NCBI GenBank assembly: GCA_018195615.1
Contig: JAGTPG010000002.1
Location: forward strand, 3,768,501-3,832,500
From: Streptomyces tuirus
GTDB lineage: Bacteria; Actinomycetota; Actinomycetes; Streptomycetales; Streptomycetaceae
DNA: 64,000 bases
Reading direction: 5' to 3'
Made by a program: the position numbers and the translations under genes. Under the pieces are notes generated by a model that made no database searches, was not told where the DNA came from, and saw only the letters and a program-made list of their open reading frames with translations. This document shows positions 20,287-29,370 of this stretch, in pieces. Within the stretch, counting starts at the first letter, position 1, and each line of letters begins with the position of its first letter.

Positions 20287-22085
20287 GAGCTCCCGCCACT
20301 CCGAGGCCGTTCCCGCCCTGCCCGGCCGGCGGGCCTCCTCGGCACAGCCGCCGGCCGCCGCCGAACGGCTGCGCCCGGTGCACTGGTGGCACGCGGCACT
20401 GGTCGCCGTGCCCACCGCGGCCCTGTTCGTACTGGGCTACGGGCGGCGCTGGATCTGCGACGACGGGCTCATCTACCTGCGTCCGGTCCGGCAGATCCTG
20501 GCCGGCAACGGCCCGTGTTCAACGTGGGGAACGGGCGGAGAGTTCCACCGGCACCCTGTGGCAGTGGCTGCTCGCCCTCGGCACCTGGGTGACCGGCGAG
20601 GACCCGGCGTTCCTCGCCGTCGGGCTCGGGCTGCTGCTGAGCACCGCCGGATTCGGGCTCGCCCTGTACGCCACCTGCCGGCTGCACCGGAGCGCGGCGC
20701 TGCTGCTGCCCGCGGGCGTGTTCGTGCTGCTGGCCGTGCCGCCGTTCTGGTCGTACATGACCTCGGGTCTGGAGAGCGGCCTGGGCGCCTTCTGGACCGG
20801 CCTGTCGTGGTGGCTGCTGACGGGCACCCGGCGCGGTCAGCGTCCCCGGGTGACGTACGCCGCCGCCTTCGTGTTCGGGCTGGGTCCGCTGGTCCGGCCC
20901 GATCTCGCGGTGGTCACGGTGTGTTTCCTGGCCGCGCAGTGGTGGGTGCTGCGCCCGTCCCGGCGGGGCGTGGCCGCGCTGCTGGTATCCGCGGTGGCGC
21001 TGCCGCTGGCGTACGAGGTGTTCCGGGCGGGGTACTACGGGATCCTGGTGCCGCTGCCCGCCATCGCCAAGGAGGCGAGCGCCAGTGACTGGGGCCGGGG
21101 CGCCGGCTATGTGCAGGAGACGCTCGGGCCGTACTGGCTGTGGCCCGTCGTCCCGGTGCTCGGCGCTCTGGCCGCCCTGCTGGTGCGCCGCACCCGCACG
21201 CAGCGGCAGGCCCGGACCCCGGGGCGGGCCTCGCGGGCGGTGCTGCTGGCGCCGTGGGCCGCGGGCCTGCTGCTGGCCGGGTACGTCGTCCGGGTCGGCG
21301 GCGACTACATGCACGCGCGCATGATCCTGCCGGCCCTTCTGCTGCTGCTCCTGCCGGTCCTGGTGGTCCCCGCGAACCGGTTCACGGGCGTGGCGAGCGC
21401 GCTGCTGGTGGTGTGGCTGTGCGCGGCGGTCAGTCCGCTGCGGGTGCCGTTCGACGTGCGCTCCACACCGACGACCTTCAATGTGCGCAGCTCCGACGTG
21501 GAGGGGCTCGGGGACCACAACCCGGTGCGCACCGCCACCTGGGTGGACAACTGGCCGGCCCTGCCGGAGGGGCGCGGCATGCTGGCCCGGGCGGAGCGGG
21601 CACCCCGGCCGACGCTGCTGTACTTCGACGCCGAGCGCAGGCTGCACGCCACGCCGATGCGGCAGGACGCGCCGTACCACGTGGTGATCGTGGGCCGCCA
21701 TCTCGGTGTCACGGGAGCCGCCGCGCCGCTCGACGCCTACGTCAACGACGCCTGGGGCCTGGCCAGTCCCGTCGGGGCGCATCTCGCGCTGGAGCGGTGG
21801 AGCTGGCCCGGGCACGAGAAGTTCCTGCGCAACCACTGGGTCTTCGCGGAGTGGGCGGCCGAGCACCCGCCGCGGGGCGACCTGCTGCGGGCGGGCACCT
21901 CGCGGGAGGCGGTGGAGGCGGCCCGGGCCGCGCTGGCCTGCGGTGAGCTGGCCGAGCTGAAGCAGTCGGTGCGCGCGCCGCTCACCGCCGGGCGGTTCTG
22001 GGACAACCTCACGGGGGCCGTCGAGCGGACCCGGTTCCGGTTCGCCCGCTGGCCGGCCACGGCGGAGCGGGCGCTGTGCGACTGA
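20283..22085 (+). CDS. Polytopic membrane glycosyltransferase, AftB/ZomB-like GT-C (frame broken three times)
   Basis: About 601 residues after repair. After a Pro/Ala-rich start come many membrane helices up to about residue 390 and then a soluble extracytoplasmic C-terminal region of about 200 residues. Near residue 60-85 the repaired sequence reads CDDGLIYLRPVRQIL, then GNGPVFNVGERAESSTGTLW. This DD(x)nGERxE pattern resembles the first outer loop of polyprenyl-phosphate-sugar transferases of the AftB type. A likely role is transfer of a lipid-linked sugar to a wall polymer outside the membrane. Breaks lie near 20291, 20513 and 20527. The start overlaps the upstream stop, so the two genes are coupled. 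Confidence 0.75.
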   Translation: MRAPATPRPFPPCPAGGPPRHSRRPPPNGCARCTGGTRHWSPCPPRPCSYWATGGAGSATTGSSTCVRSGRSWPATARVQRGERAESSTGTLWQWLLALGTWVTGEDPAFLAVGLGLLLSTAGFGLALYATCRLHRSAALLLPAGVFVLLAVPPFWSYMTSGLESGLGAFWTGLSWWLLTGTRRGQRPRVTYAAAFVFGLGPLVRPDLAVVTVCFLAAQWWVLRPSRRGVAALLVSAVALPLAYEVFRAGYYGILVPLPAIAKEASASDWGRGAGYVQETLGPYWLWPVVPVLGALAALLVRRTRTQRQARTPGRASRAVLLAPWAAGLLLAGYVVRVGGDYMHARMILPALLLLLLPVLVVPANRFTGVASALLVVWLCAAVSPLRVPFDVRSTPTTFNVRSSDVEGLGDHNPVRTATWVDNWPALPEGRGMLARAERAPRPTLLYFDAERRLHATPMRQDAPYHVVIVGRHLGVTGAAAPLDAYVNDAWGLASPVGAHLALERWSWPGHEKFLRNHWVFAEWAAEHPPRGDLLRAGTSREAVEAARAALACGELAELKQSVRAPLTAGRFWDNLTGAVERTRFRFARWPATAERALCD

Positions 22086-22198
22086 CGGCGGCAGGTGGGC
22101 GTAGCCGCCTCACTCGATGAAGTGACCCGGGGTCAGGCCCCCGGCAGGGGCGGGAACATTCGGCGCATGCCCGAGTCCCTCCCCCTGCCGACAGCCCT

Positions 22199-23778
22199 GT
22201 GAGCGCCGGAGTCACCGTCCGGCGGACCGTGCGCGGCGCGACGGCACTGCGCGGCGGTGTGGGGCGGCCGACCCCGTACCAGTTCTTCGGCGTGCTGTTC
22301 TGGCTGGTGCTGACGCTGACGTACTGGCGGATCCCGCTGTGCTGCGACGCCGGACAGCACGCGGCGGTCGTCGAGCGTCTCGAGGCCGACCTGCTCCACC
22401 CGGCCCACAGCATGGCGGACCTGCCGGGCGAGGGCAGTCCGTACTACGGGCCGTACGCCGTCGCCCAGGGTGTCCTGGCGCGGCTGACGGGGCTGTCCGG
22501 CTGGGAGGTCGTCAAGCTGGCCGGGCCGGTGCATCTGCTGGTGCTGCTGACCGGGATCGGCCGCTTCGTCAGGACCCTCACCCGCGCCCCTGGGCGCCGG
22601 TCCTGGCCCTGGTGTTCATGACGCTGCTGTGGGGCACCGCGCGGATCCTGTGGAGCGGCTACCTCGGGCTGATGTCGATGACGACGAACCTGGGCTATCC
22701 GTCCGCGCTCGCGATCGGCTGACGTTCTGGGCGTGGGCCTGGACGGGCACGCGCGCGCGTGCGGACGCCCCCGCCGTGCGGTTCGTCGGCCCGAGCGGGC
22801 TCGGCGGCTGGTGGGGGTACGCGGGGATCGGCGCCCTGTACGGGCTGGTCCTGCTCACCCATCCCGTCACGGCGGCCTCGACGCTCGTCGGCGCGGCGGC
22901 GATCGTGGCGGCGCGTCAGCGGGGTGGCGCCGGCCGGTCGTGGCGCGCTGGGCGACCGCCGCGGTGGTCTGCGCGGCGGTCGCCGTGTGGTGGCCGTACT
23001 ACGACGTCCTGGCGCTGGTGGACGACACCGGCATGGACGCCATGCACCGGCGGCTGTACGAGGGGATGCTCGCCAACTCCTGGCTGGCGCTGCTCGGTCT
23101 GCCCGCGCTGTGGCTGCGGGCCCGCGGGTCGGTGCGCGACCCGCTGGTGCTGATGTTCCTGCTGGAGTGCCTGCTGGTGGCGTACGGCTGGTTGAGCGGG
23201 CACTACACGTACGCCAGGACCCTGTGGGCGGCGCTGGTGCCGCTGCAGTTCGCACTGGCGGTGGAGCTGGCGTCGCCCCGGCCGTGGCGGCGGGGCCGGA
23301 GGGTGCTGGGCGGGGCGGCGGCGGCCGGGGTGTGCGTCGGGTTCGTCACCGTGCACGCCGGGGCGGTCGTGCCGCGCTCGATCGACCCGGTGGGGTTCAC
23401 GCAGCCGACGCGCTGGCCCGCGTACGACTGGGCCGCGCAGCACATCGGGCCGGGTGAGGTGGTGATCACCGACGGGTACTTCGCCGGTCACTCCATCGCC
23501 GGGTACGGGCCCAACCTCGCCGCGCCCGTCTGGCCCGACCCCGCCCTGGACGAGGGGGAGCGCAGACGCCGGGCGGCCGACGTCCGCGCCTATCTGGCCC
23601 CAGGCTCGACCCGCGCCGAGCGCGCCGCCGTCGTCCGCCGCTACCACGTGCGCTGGCTGCTGCTGACGCGCTGGCACCCGGTGCCCGAGGAGGCCGTGGT
23701 GGTGGCGTGGAGCAGACGGACGGGGAGGTGCTGGCGCGGGTCGGGGGTGAGGCGCGCGGCCGGGTGCCTACTCGATGA
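22199..23778 (+). CDS. Polytopic membrane protein of the wall-polymer locus (frame broken four times)
   Basis: About 527 residues after repair, with roughly ten membrane helices and an extracytoplasmic C-terminal portion (RWPAYDWAAQHIGPGEVVIT region, then a soluble end). The layout suggests a GT-C type glycosyltransferase or lipid-linked-sugar handling protein, but I recognise no catalytic motif with confidence. Breaks are near 22590, 22720, 22935 and 23712. The last repair places the stop at 23778, overlapping the convergent ohr gene by 11 bases. The start is uncertain: GTG at 22199, or ATG at 22167 (better ribosome site, GGGGCGGGA) if another C is missing near 22183. Confidence 0.7.
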
Positions 23779-24181
23779 CGAGGTCGACCTCGATGTTGCC
23801 GCGGGTGGCGTTGGAGTACGGGCAGACCTGGTGGGCCTGCTCGACCAGCTTGCGGCCGGTCGCCTCGTCCACGCTGTCGGGGAGCTCGACGCGCAGCGTG
23901 ACGGCGAGACCGAAGCCCTCGCCCTGCTTGCCTATGGAGACCTCGGCGGTCACGGCGGCGTCGCTGACGTCGACCTTCGCCGTGCGGCCGACGAGGCCGA
24001 GGGCGCTGCCGAAGCAGGCGGCGTAGCCGGCGGCGAACAGCTGCTCGGGGTTGGTGCCCTGGCCGTTGCCGCCCAATGCCTCGGGCATGCCCAGCGCGAG
24101 GTCCAGCACGCCGTCGGAGCTGACGGCCCGGCCCTCGCGGCCGTGGGTGGCGGTGGCGACAGCGGTGTAGAGCGCGTCCAT
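23768..24181 (-). CDS. ohr: Organic hydroperoxide resistance protein Ohr (OsmC family)
   Basis: This 137-residue thiol peroxidase reduces organic and fatty-acid hydroperoxides in the cytoplasm. The two reactive cysteines are Cys56 (YAACFGSAL) and Cys120 (QVCPYSNAT), in the spacing and contexts of Ohr rather than OsmC. Length is typical. It is divergently transcribed from an ohrR-type regulator, the classic pairing, with an operator between them. It ends by running 11 bases into the convergent membrane-protein gene. It sits inside the wall-polymer locus without an obvious functional link. Confidence 0.95.
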   Translation of the reverse strand: MDALYTAVATATHGREGRAVSSDGVLDLALGMPEALGGNGQGTNPEQLFAAGYAACFGSALGLVGRTAKVDVSDAAVTAEVSIGKQGEGFGLAVTLRVELPDSVDEATGRKLVEQAHQVCPYSNATRGNIEVDLVIE

Positions 24182-24248
24182 GGAAAACCTTCCCTCTCAC
24201 GTCAACGTTCGGCGGCCCGCTTCCGGCCGCCTGACGACCACGATTAGA

Positions 24249-24269
24249 GCACACAATTAAGTTGTGCGC
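24249..24269. promoter_or_regulatory. Probable OhrR operator
   Basis: Inverted repeat with CACAA (24252-24256) and TTGTG (24262-24266) around an AT centre, extended by partly matching GC flanks. It is followed by a second CAATTG element. It lies between divergent ohr and ohrR, 34 bases before the ohrR start. The AT-rich arms fit known OhrR boxes. Confidence 0.7.
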
Positions 24270-24302
24270 AATTGAATGGCGGGCACGAGCTACCCTGGAG
24301 GC

Positions 24303-24785
24303 ATGAACACGCCGGACGACGACTGGCTCCGCCTGGACCAGCAGATCTGTTTCTCCCTGCACGCGGCATCCCGCGCCTTCAACGGCGTCTACCGCGTGAT
24401 CCTCAAGGACCTCGGGCTCACCTACCCCCAGTACCTGGTGATGCTGGTGCTGTGGGAGCACGGCGAGCTGCCCGTGAAGAAGCTCGGGGAGCACCTGCGC
24501 CTGGACTCCGGCACGCTGTCACCACTGCTCAAGCGGCTGGAGACGGCCGGGCTCGTCCACCGGGAGCGCAGCGCCCGCGACGAACGGTCGGTCGAGGTGC
24601 GGCTGACCGAGGAGGGCACCGCGATGCGGCAGCAGGCGCTTCAGGTGCCGCGCCGGATCGCCGGCTCGACCGGCTTCGGGCCCGAGGAGGTCCGCGCCCT
24701 GCGGGCCCGCCTCGACGAGCTCACGACCGCGCTGGACGCGGCCGCGCTCTCGGAGTCCGCGGGCGGCTCACCGGCTGGCGGATAA
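24303..24785 (+). CDS. ohrR: MarR-family peroxide sensor OhrR
   Basis: A 160-residue winged-helix repressor. The peroxide-sensing cysteine is Cys16 in QQICFSLHAASRAF, matching the N-terminal reactive Cys of OhrR proteins. The DNA-binding part is LGEHLRLDSGTLSPLLKRLE, followed by the wing RSARDERSVEVRLTEEG. Oxidation of Cys16 should release it from the adjoining operator and induce ohr. Start 24303 is preferred over an in-frame ATG at 24276, because CTGGAGG lies just before it and homologues start near this point. Confidence 0.93.
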   Translation: MNTPDDDWLRLDQQICFSLHAASRAFNGVYRVILKDLGLTYPQYLVMLVLWEHGELPVKKLGEHLRLDSGTLSPLLKRLETAGLVHRERSARDERSVEVRLTEEGTAMRQQALQVPRRIAGSTGFGPEEVRALRARLDELTTALDAAALSESAGGSPAGG

Positions 24786-24868
24786 TCAGGCTCGGTGGTG
24801 TGTTAACCCCTTTCGAGCCATTTACCCGGCTTACGATCCGCCGTGATGAATACCGCGTGGATGCCGAC

Positions 24869-26494
24869 GTGAACGCCAAGAGGCCGGTCCCCCAGGTCGC
24901 CGTCGTGGTCATCGGCTACGACGACGCCGCCCATGTGACGGACGCCGTGCGCTCGGCGCTCGCCCAGGGACCGGCCGTGCGCGAGGTCGTGGCGGTCGAC
25001 GACTGCTCGACGGACGGCAGCGCCGCCCTGCTCGACCGGCTCGCGGCGTCCGAGCGCCGCCTGAAGGTGATCCGCCGCCGGGTCAACAGCGGCGGCTGCG
25101 GCACCCCGCGCAACACTGGACTCGCGGCGGTGACATCGCCGTACGTGATGTTCCTGGACAGCGACGACGTCCTGCCGCCCGGCGCGGTGGACGCGCTGCT
25201 CACGGCGGCGACGGGCACGCGCGCGGAGGTCGTCGGCGGCCTGTGCGTACGACGGGAGCTGCCGTCGGGGCGCGAAGTGCCCTGGCAGGCGCGTCTGTAC
25301 GCGCTCCACGCCGTGGTCCCGCACCCCGCGCGACGCCCCCGCCTGGTCCACGACACGCTCTGCGTCAACAAGCTCTACCGCACCGGCTTCCTGCGCGAGC
25401 ACGGCATCCGCTTCCCCGAGGGCCGTTTCCCCTACGAGGACGTCGTCTTCACCGCACGCGTGCTGGCCGCGGCCCCGCGCATCGCCCTGGTCCCGGACCG
25501 GGTGTACACCTGGCATGTGCGCCGGTCCGCCGAGCGGCTGTCGATCTCGCTGAACCGGGCCGGTGTCGAGAACTGGCGGGCCCGTACGGAGGCGTGCCGG
25601 CAGGCGTACGAGGTCCTGCTGGGCGCCGGGCAGAAGGAACTCGCCCGGGTGGCGCGCGCCAAGTTCCTCGACCACGACCTGCGGATGTACGTGCGTGAAC
25701 TGGGGTTGCGTGATGCCACGTACCGGCGCGCGTGGTGGGAGCTCACGCGGGCGCATCTCGCGGAGTACGACGCGGACGACTGGGCCCGCAACCCGGCGGC
25801 TCCCGGCCGGCTGGTGGGGCGGGTCGTCCTGGCCTCCCCTCAGCCGCGCGACCTGCCCCGGCTGCGGGAACTGGCGGCGCGCCCGGCCCGGCTGTACCCG
25901 CCGTACGCCCGCGCCGAGGACGGCACGCCCGTGTGGTCGGCGGACCTTCCGCAGATCTCCCTGGAGCCGCTGCTGACCCGGCCGGTGGCGGAGCTGCCCC
26001 TCGCCGTCGACGCGGAACTGCGGCCGGCCGCGCGTGGCACCCGGCTGCGGCTGCGTCTGCACGAGCTGTACGGCCGACTGGCGCAGGCGGGCCCGGAGAC
26101 GGTGGAGGCGCGGTGGCGGCACCGGGACGACGGGGAGGTGACGGTCCGCGGCACGACCGCGCTCGTGCCGTCCGCCGGATCCGCCGGATCCGCCGACGGC
26201 GGCTGGTCGGCGGAGGCGACCGTGGATCTCCCCGCGCTGGCCGCGCCCGGCGTGAGCACCTGGGACCTGCGGCTGCGCATCCGGTTCCGCGAGGGCGTGA
26301 GCCGCGAGGTCACGGCGCACGCCCTCGCAGGCGCCGGTCTGCTGCGCCGCAGAGCCGTCCCGAGCGCCCGGCACGGCGTGGTACTCGTACAGCCGTACGC
26401 CACCCACTCCGGCGCGCTGGCACTGCGCGTGGCGCCCGGCGTGCGGGGTGTGCTGTCAGTGGCACGCGGAAGGCTGCGCCGCCTGCTTCACTGA
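24869..26494 (+). CDS. Family 2 glycosyltransferase with C-terminal beta-rich domain
   Basis: About 541 residues, intact frame. Residues 1-230 are a GT-A domain: AVVVIGYDDA start, AVDDCSTDGSA, NSGGCGTPRNTGLA and FLDSDDVLPPG, with an acidic catalytic candidate in RFPYEDVVF. Helices follow (AKFLDHDLRMYVREL), and from about residue 380 a beta-strand-rich region that may bind polymer or substrate. It resembles the protein at 32475-34118 in every block, including NSGGCG and the KFL-HD-RMY helix, so the two are paralogues. It probably adds sugar branches to the wall polymer. The start is uncertain: GTG at 24869 (GGA 7 bases upstream) or GTG at 24857. Confidence 0.85.
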   Translation: MNAKRPVPQVAVVVIGYDDAAHVTDAVRSALAQGPAVREVVAVDDCSTDGSAALLDRLAASERRLKVIRRRVNSGGCGTPRNTGLAAVTSPYVMFLDSDDVLPPGAVDALLTAATGTRAEVVGGLCVRRELPSGREVPWQARLYALHAVVPHPARRPRLVHDTLCVNKLYRTGFLREHGIRFPEGRFPYEDVVFTARVLAAAPRIALVPDRVYTWHVRRSAERLSISLNRAGVENWRARTEACRQAYEVLLGAGQKELARVARAKFLDHDLRMYVRELGLRDATYRRAWWELTRAHLAEYDADDWARNPAAPGRLVGRVVLASPQPRDLPRLRELAARPARLYPPYARAEDGTPVWSADLPQISLEPLLTRPVAELPLAVDAELRPAARGTRLRLRLHELYGRLAQAGPETVEARWRHRDDGEVTVRGTTALVPSAGSAGSADGGWSAEATVDLPALAAPGVSTWDLRLRIRFREGVSREVTAHALAGAGLLRRRAVPSARHGVVLVQPYATHSGALALRVAPGVRGVLSVARGRLRRLLH

Positions 26495-26496
26495 GA

Positions 26497-26541
26497 CCAG
26501 CACGATCAGCACGACCAGCACGATCAGCACGACCAGCACGA
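26497..26541. repeat. 9-bp tandem repeat upstream of galE
   Basis: Five copies of a 9-bp unit (C/T)CAGCACGA, alternating at the first base so that the true period is 18 bp. It fills the space between the glycosyltransferase stop and the galE ribosome site. Confidence 0.8.
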
Positions 26542-26586
26542 ACACGCGACACCGGCACGGGCCAACTGACGAGGGGACGGCCGCAC

Positions 26587-27567
26587 ATGACCTGGTTGAT
26601 CACCGGCGGCGCCGGCTACATCGGGGCGCACGTCGTACGGGCGATGACCGCGGCGGGGGAACGGGCGGTGGTGTACGACGACCTGTCCACCGGCATCGCC
26701 GAGCGCGTGCCCGACGGTGTGCCGCTGGTGGTGGGCTCGACGCTGGACGGCGAGCGGCTGGCGCGTGCCCTCGCGGACCACTCGGTCACCGGGGTCCTCC
26801 ACCTCGCGGCGAAGAAGCAGGTGGGAGAGTCGGTCGAGCGGCCGCTGCACTACTACCGGGAGAACGTCGAGGGCCTGCGGACCCTGCTGGACGCCGTGAC
26901 GGCGGCCGAGGTGCCGTCCTTCGTCTTCTCCTCCTCGGCGGCCGTGTACGGCATGCCGGACGTGGACCTGGTCACGGAGGAGACGCCGTGCCTGCCGATG
27001 TCCCCCTATGGCGAGACGAAGCTGGCCGGTGAGTGGATGGTGCGCGCGACGGGCCGGGCGACCGGGCTGTCCACGGCCTCCCTGCGCTACTTCAACGTGG
27101 CGGGCGCCGCGAGCCCCGAGCTAGCGGACACCGGCGTGTTCAACCTCGTCCCCATGGTCTTCGAGAAGCTCACGGAGAACGCGCCGCCGCGCGTCTTCGG
27201 CGACGACTACCCGACCCCGGACGGCACCTGCGTACGCGACTACATCCACGTCGTGGACCTGGCCGAGGCCCATGTCGCGGCGGCCCGCGTCCTGCGCTCC
27301 TCCCCCGGCCGCACGCTGACGCTCAACATCGGCCGGGGCGACGGCGTCTCCGTCCGCGAGATGATCGACCGCATCAACGAGGTCACCGGCCACGACCGGC
27401 CGCCCACGGTCGCCCCCCGCCGCCCGGGCGACCCCGCCCGCGTCGTCGCCTCCGCCGACCGCGCCGCGGCCGAGCTGGGCTGGAAGGCCCGGCACGACGT
27501 CCAGGACATGATCACCTCGGCGTGGGAGGGCTGGGTGCGACTCCACCCGGAGGCGGCGCGGAGCTGA
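26587..27567 (+). CDS. galE: UDP-glucose 4-epimerase
   Basis: A 326-residue extended short-chain dehydrogenase. It shows the NAD-binding GGAGYIG at 7-13, the SSSAAVYG stretch and the YGETK catalytic Tyr/Lys near residue 141, plus RYFNVAGA and the C-terminal GDGVSVREM. It interconverts UDP-glucose and UDP-galactose (or GlcNAc forms) and would supply activated sugar to neighbouring glycosyltransferases. GAGGGGACGG precedes the ATG. Its place within the wall-polymer locus suggests a dedicated precursor role rather than Leloir catabolism. The frame is intact. Confidence 0.93.
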   Translation: MTWLITGGAGYIGAHVVRAMTAAGERAVVYDDLSTGIAERVPDGVPLVVGSTLDGERLARALADHSVTGVLHLAAKKQVGESVERPLHYYRENVEGLRTLLDAVTAAEVPSFVFSSSAAVYGMPDVDLVTEETPCLPMSPYGETKLAGEWMVRATGRATGLSTASLRYFNVAGAASPELADTGVFNLVPMVFEKLTENAPPRVFGDDYPTPDGTCVRDYIHVVDLAEAHVAAARVLRSSPGRTLTLNIGRGDGVSVREMIDRINEVTGHDRPPTVAPRRPGDPARVVASADRAAAELGWKARHDVQDMITSAWEGWVRLHPEAARS

Positions 27568-27586
27568 CCCGGGAGGAGCTCGACAG

Positions 27587-27619
27587 GGCCCCGGGGCGTC
27601 CGATCGGGCGACCGGGGCC
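27587..27619. terminator. Convergent terminator, galE / TetR gene
   Basis: Hairpin with perfect GGCCCCGG / CCGGGGCC outer arms and further pairing inside. It lies between the galE stop and the stop of the convergent TetR-type gene, where it could serve both. Confidence 0.55.
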
Positions 27620-27634
27620 GAGTCACGCACGGCC

Positions 27635-28259
27635 TCACAGCGCCTTCAACGCCCCCGCCGTGGCCCTGGTCAGCGCCCCCAGGTACTCCTTCGGCGGCTT
27701 CGGGCCGCGGATCACCACCGAGCGCCAGTAGAGGGGGCCGGAGATCAGGTCGAGGGCCAGGTCGTGGTCGATGTCCTGGCGGAGTTCGCCGCGCCGCACC
27801 GCCGCCGTGACGATGCCGGTGGCGACGCCGTCCTGTCCCTCGCGCAGGGCCTTCTGCAGGGCCTCGGCGATCTCGGGGTTGCGGGCCGCCTCGGCCTGGA
27901 GGTCGGGGATGACCTGCGAGGCGACGGGGTGGCGCAGGGCGCGGGAGGTCACCTCGTAGAGCAGCCGCAGGTCGCCCTCCAGGGAGCCGGTGTCCGGCGC
28001 GGGCAGGCCCTGCACGGCGAGCGCCGAGACGATGTCGAGGACCAGGTGCAGTTTGGAGCGCCAGCGGCGGTACACCGCCGTCTTGCCGACGCCCGCCCGG
28101 CGCGCGATCCCCTCGATGGACATCCGCGCGTAGCCGACGGCCGCGAGTTCCTCGAAGACGGCCGCCCGGATGGCTTCCGTCACGTCCTGTCGCAGGACGG
28201 CCGCCCCGCGGGGCCCGGCGGCGCGGACGCGGCTGGGGCTCGTCGGCGTGGGTCGTCAT
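27635..28259 (-). CDS. TetR-family transcriptional regulator (start region broken)
   Basis: About 208 residues if the start is ATG 28259 and two bases are missing near 28215-28230 (one C and one G in adjacent runs). A shorter intact frame starts at 28183. The helix-turn-helix is SIEGIARRAGVGKTAVYRRWRSK, typical of TetR. The C-terminal part is a helical ligand domain (VASQVIPDLQAEAARNPEIA) resembling the TetR_C_11 type. It is divergent from the TagGH exporter genes, whose promoter region it may control, but the ligand is unknown. Confidence 0.85.
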
Positions 28260-28455
28260 GCCGACAGCATAGGGCGTCACGACGAAACGGTTGCGTTCCG
28301 ACGTTCGCCCGACGTACGCTCACGTTGCGACGATACGGTCCCGTCCCGACGTAAGAAGTCGTGAAGAGTACGGCAAAGAACCCGTCACGGCTGCTCGCGA
28401 CCCCCAGGGTCCCGCCCCCCAGGCCCCGCCCCTCCCCCGAACGAAAGCAGCGGAT

Positions 28456-29370
28456 GTGAGCCAGGTCCTCCACACACCGCCCCAGACACCACCCCCGGCC
28501 GACGACGACCTCGCGGCCCTGGCCGCCCGCCACGGCCTCTCGGTCAGCGGGGCCCGCCCGTCCCTGCCCGAGTACGTCCGGCAGCTGTGGGCCCGCCGCC
28601 ACTTCATCACCGCGTTCGCCACCGCCAAGCTCACCGCCCAGTACAGCCAGGCGAAGCTCGGCCAGGTCTGGCAGGTGATGACCCCGTTGCTGAACGCGGC
28701 GGTCTACTACTTCATCTTCGGCGTGCTGCTCGGCACCAAGCACGGCGTGCCCGACTACATCCCGTTCCTGGTCACAGGCGTGTTCATCTGGACGTTCACG
28801 CAGAGCTCGATCATGGCGGGCACCCGCGCCATCTCCGGCAACCTCGGCCTGGTCCGCGCCCTGCACTTCCCGCGCGCCGCGCTGCCCCTGTCGTTCTGCC
28901 TCCAGCAGCTCCAGCAGCTGCTGTTCTCGATGGCCGCCCTGGTCGTCATCCTGCTCTGCTTCGGCGTGCCGGTCGGCGTGTCCTGGCTGCTCGCGCTGCC
29001 GGCGCTGTTCCTGCAGTTCACGTTCAACGCGGGCGTCTCCATGGTCATGGCCCGGATGGGCGCCAAGACCCCGGACATCGCCCAGCTGATGCCGTTCGTG
29101 CTGCGCACCTGGATGTACGTCTCGGGCGTCATGTGGAGCATCGACAAGCTGGCGGACAAGGACAGCCTGCCCCACGTGGTGACGGTCGCCCTGGCCGCCA
29201 ACCCGGCAGCCGTCTACATCGACCTGATGCGCTTCGCCCTGATCGACAGCTTCCACGCGAGCCAGCTCCCCGCCCATGTGTGGGCGATCGCGGCCGGCTG
29301 GGCGCTGCTCGCGGGTGTCGGCGGGTTCATCTACTTCTGGAAGGCTGAGGAGACGTACGGCCGTGGCTGA
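28456..29370 (+). CDS. tagG: Wall polymer ABC exporter permease, TagG-like
   Basis: A 304-residue ABC-2 type permease with six predicted helices. Before the first helix lies a cytoplasmic amphipathic segment (LPEYVRQLWARRHFITAFA), and the YSQAKLGQVWQVMTPLL motif is typical of the TagG/RfbA/Wzm polysaccharide and teichoic acid exporters. With the following ATPase it would move undecaprenyl-linked polymer across the membrane. The GTG start at 28456 is chosen for size and because the upstream extension is low-complexity; an upstream GTG near 28360 is possible. The gene overlaps the ATPase gene by 8 bases. Confidence 0.88.
   Translation: MSQVLHTPPQTPPPADDDLAALAARHGLSVSGARPSLPEYVRQLWARRHFITAFATAKLTAQYSQAKLGQVWQVMTPLLNAAVYYFIFGVLLGTKHGVPDYIPFLVTGVFIWTFTQSSIMAGTRAISGNLGLVRALHFPRAALPLSFCLQQLQQLLFSMAALVVILLCFGVPVGVSWLLALPALFLQFTFNAGVSMVMARMGAKTPDIAQLMPFVLRTWMYVSGVMWSIDKLADKDSLPHVVTVALAANPAAVYIDLMRFALIDSFHASQLPAHVWAIAAGWALLAGVGGFIYFWKAEETYGRG

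Noticed and set aside
13435..23778. Decaying pseudogene cluster or programmed frameshifting
   Set aside because: Breaks are all single-base losses at G/C runs, affect essential genes elsewhere, show no slippery heptamers or recoding structures I could recognise, and leave no stop-codon or missense decay.
26497..26541. CRISPR-like array
   Set aside because: Units are 9 bp with no spacers, and no cas genes are present; it is a simple tandem repeat.
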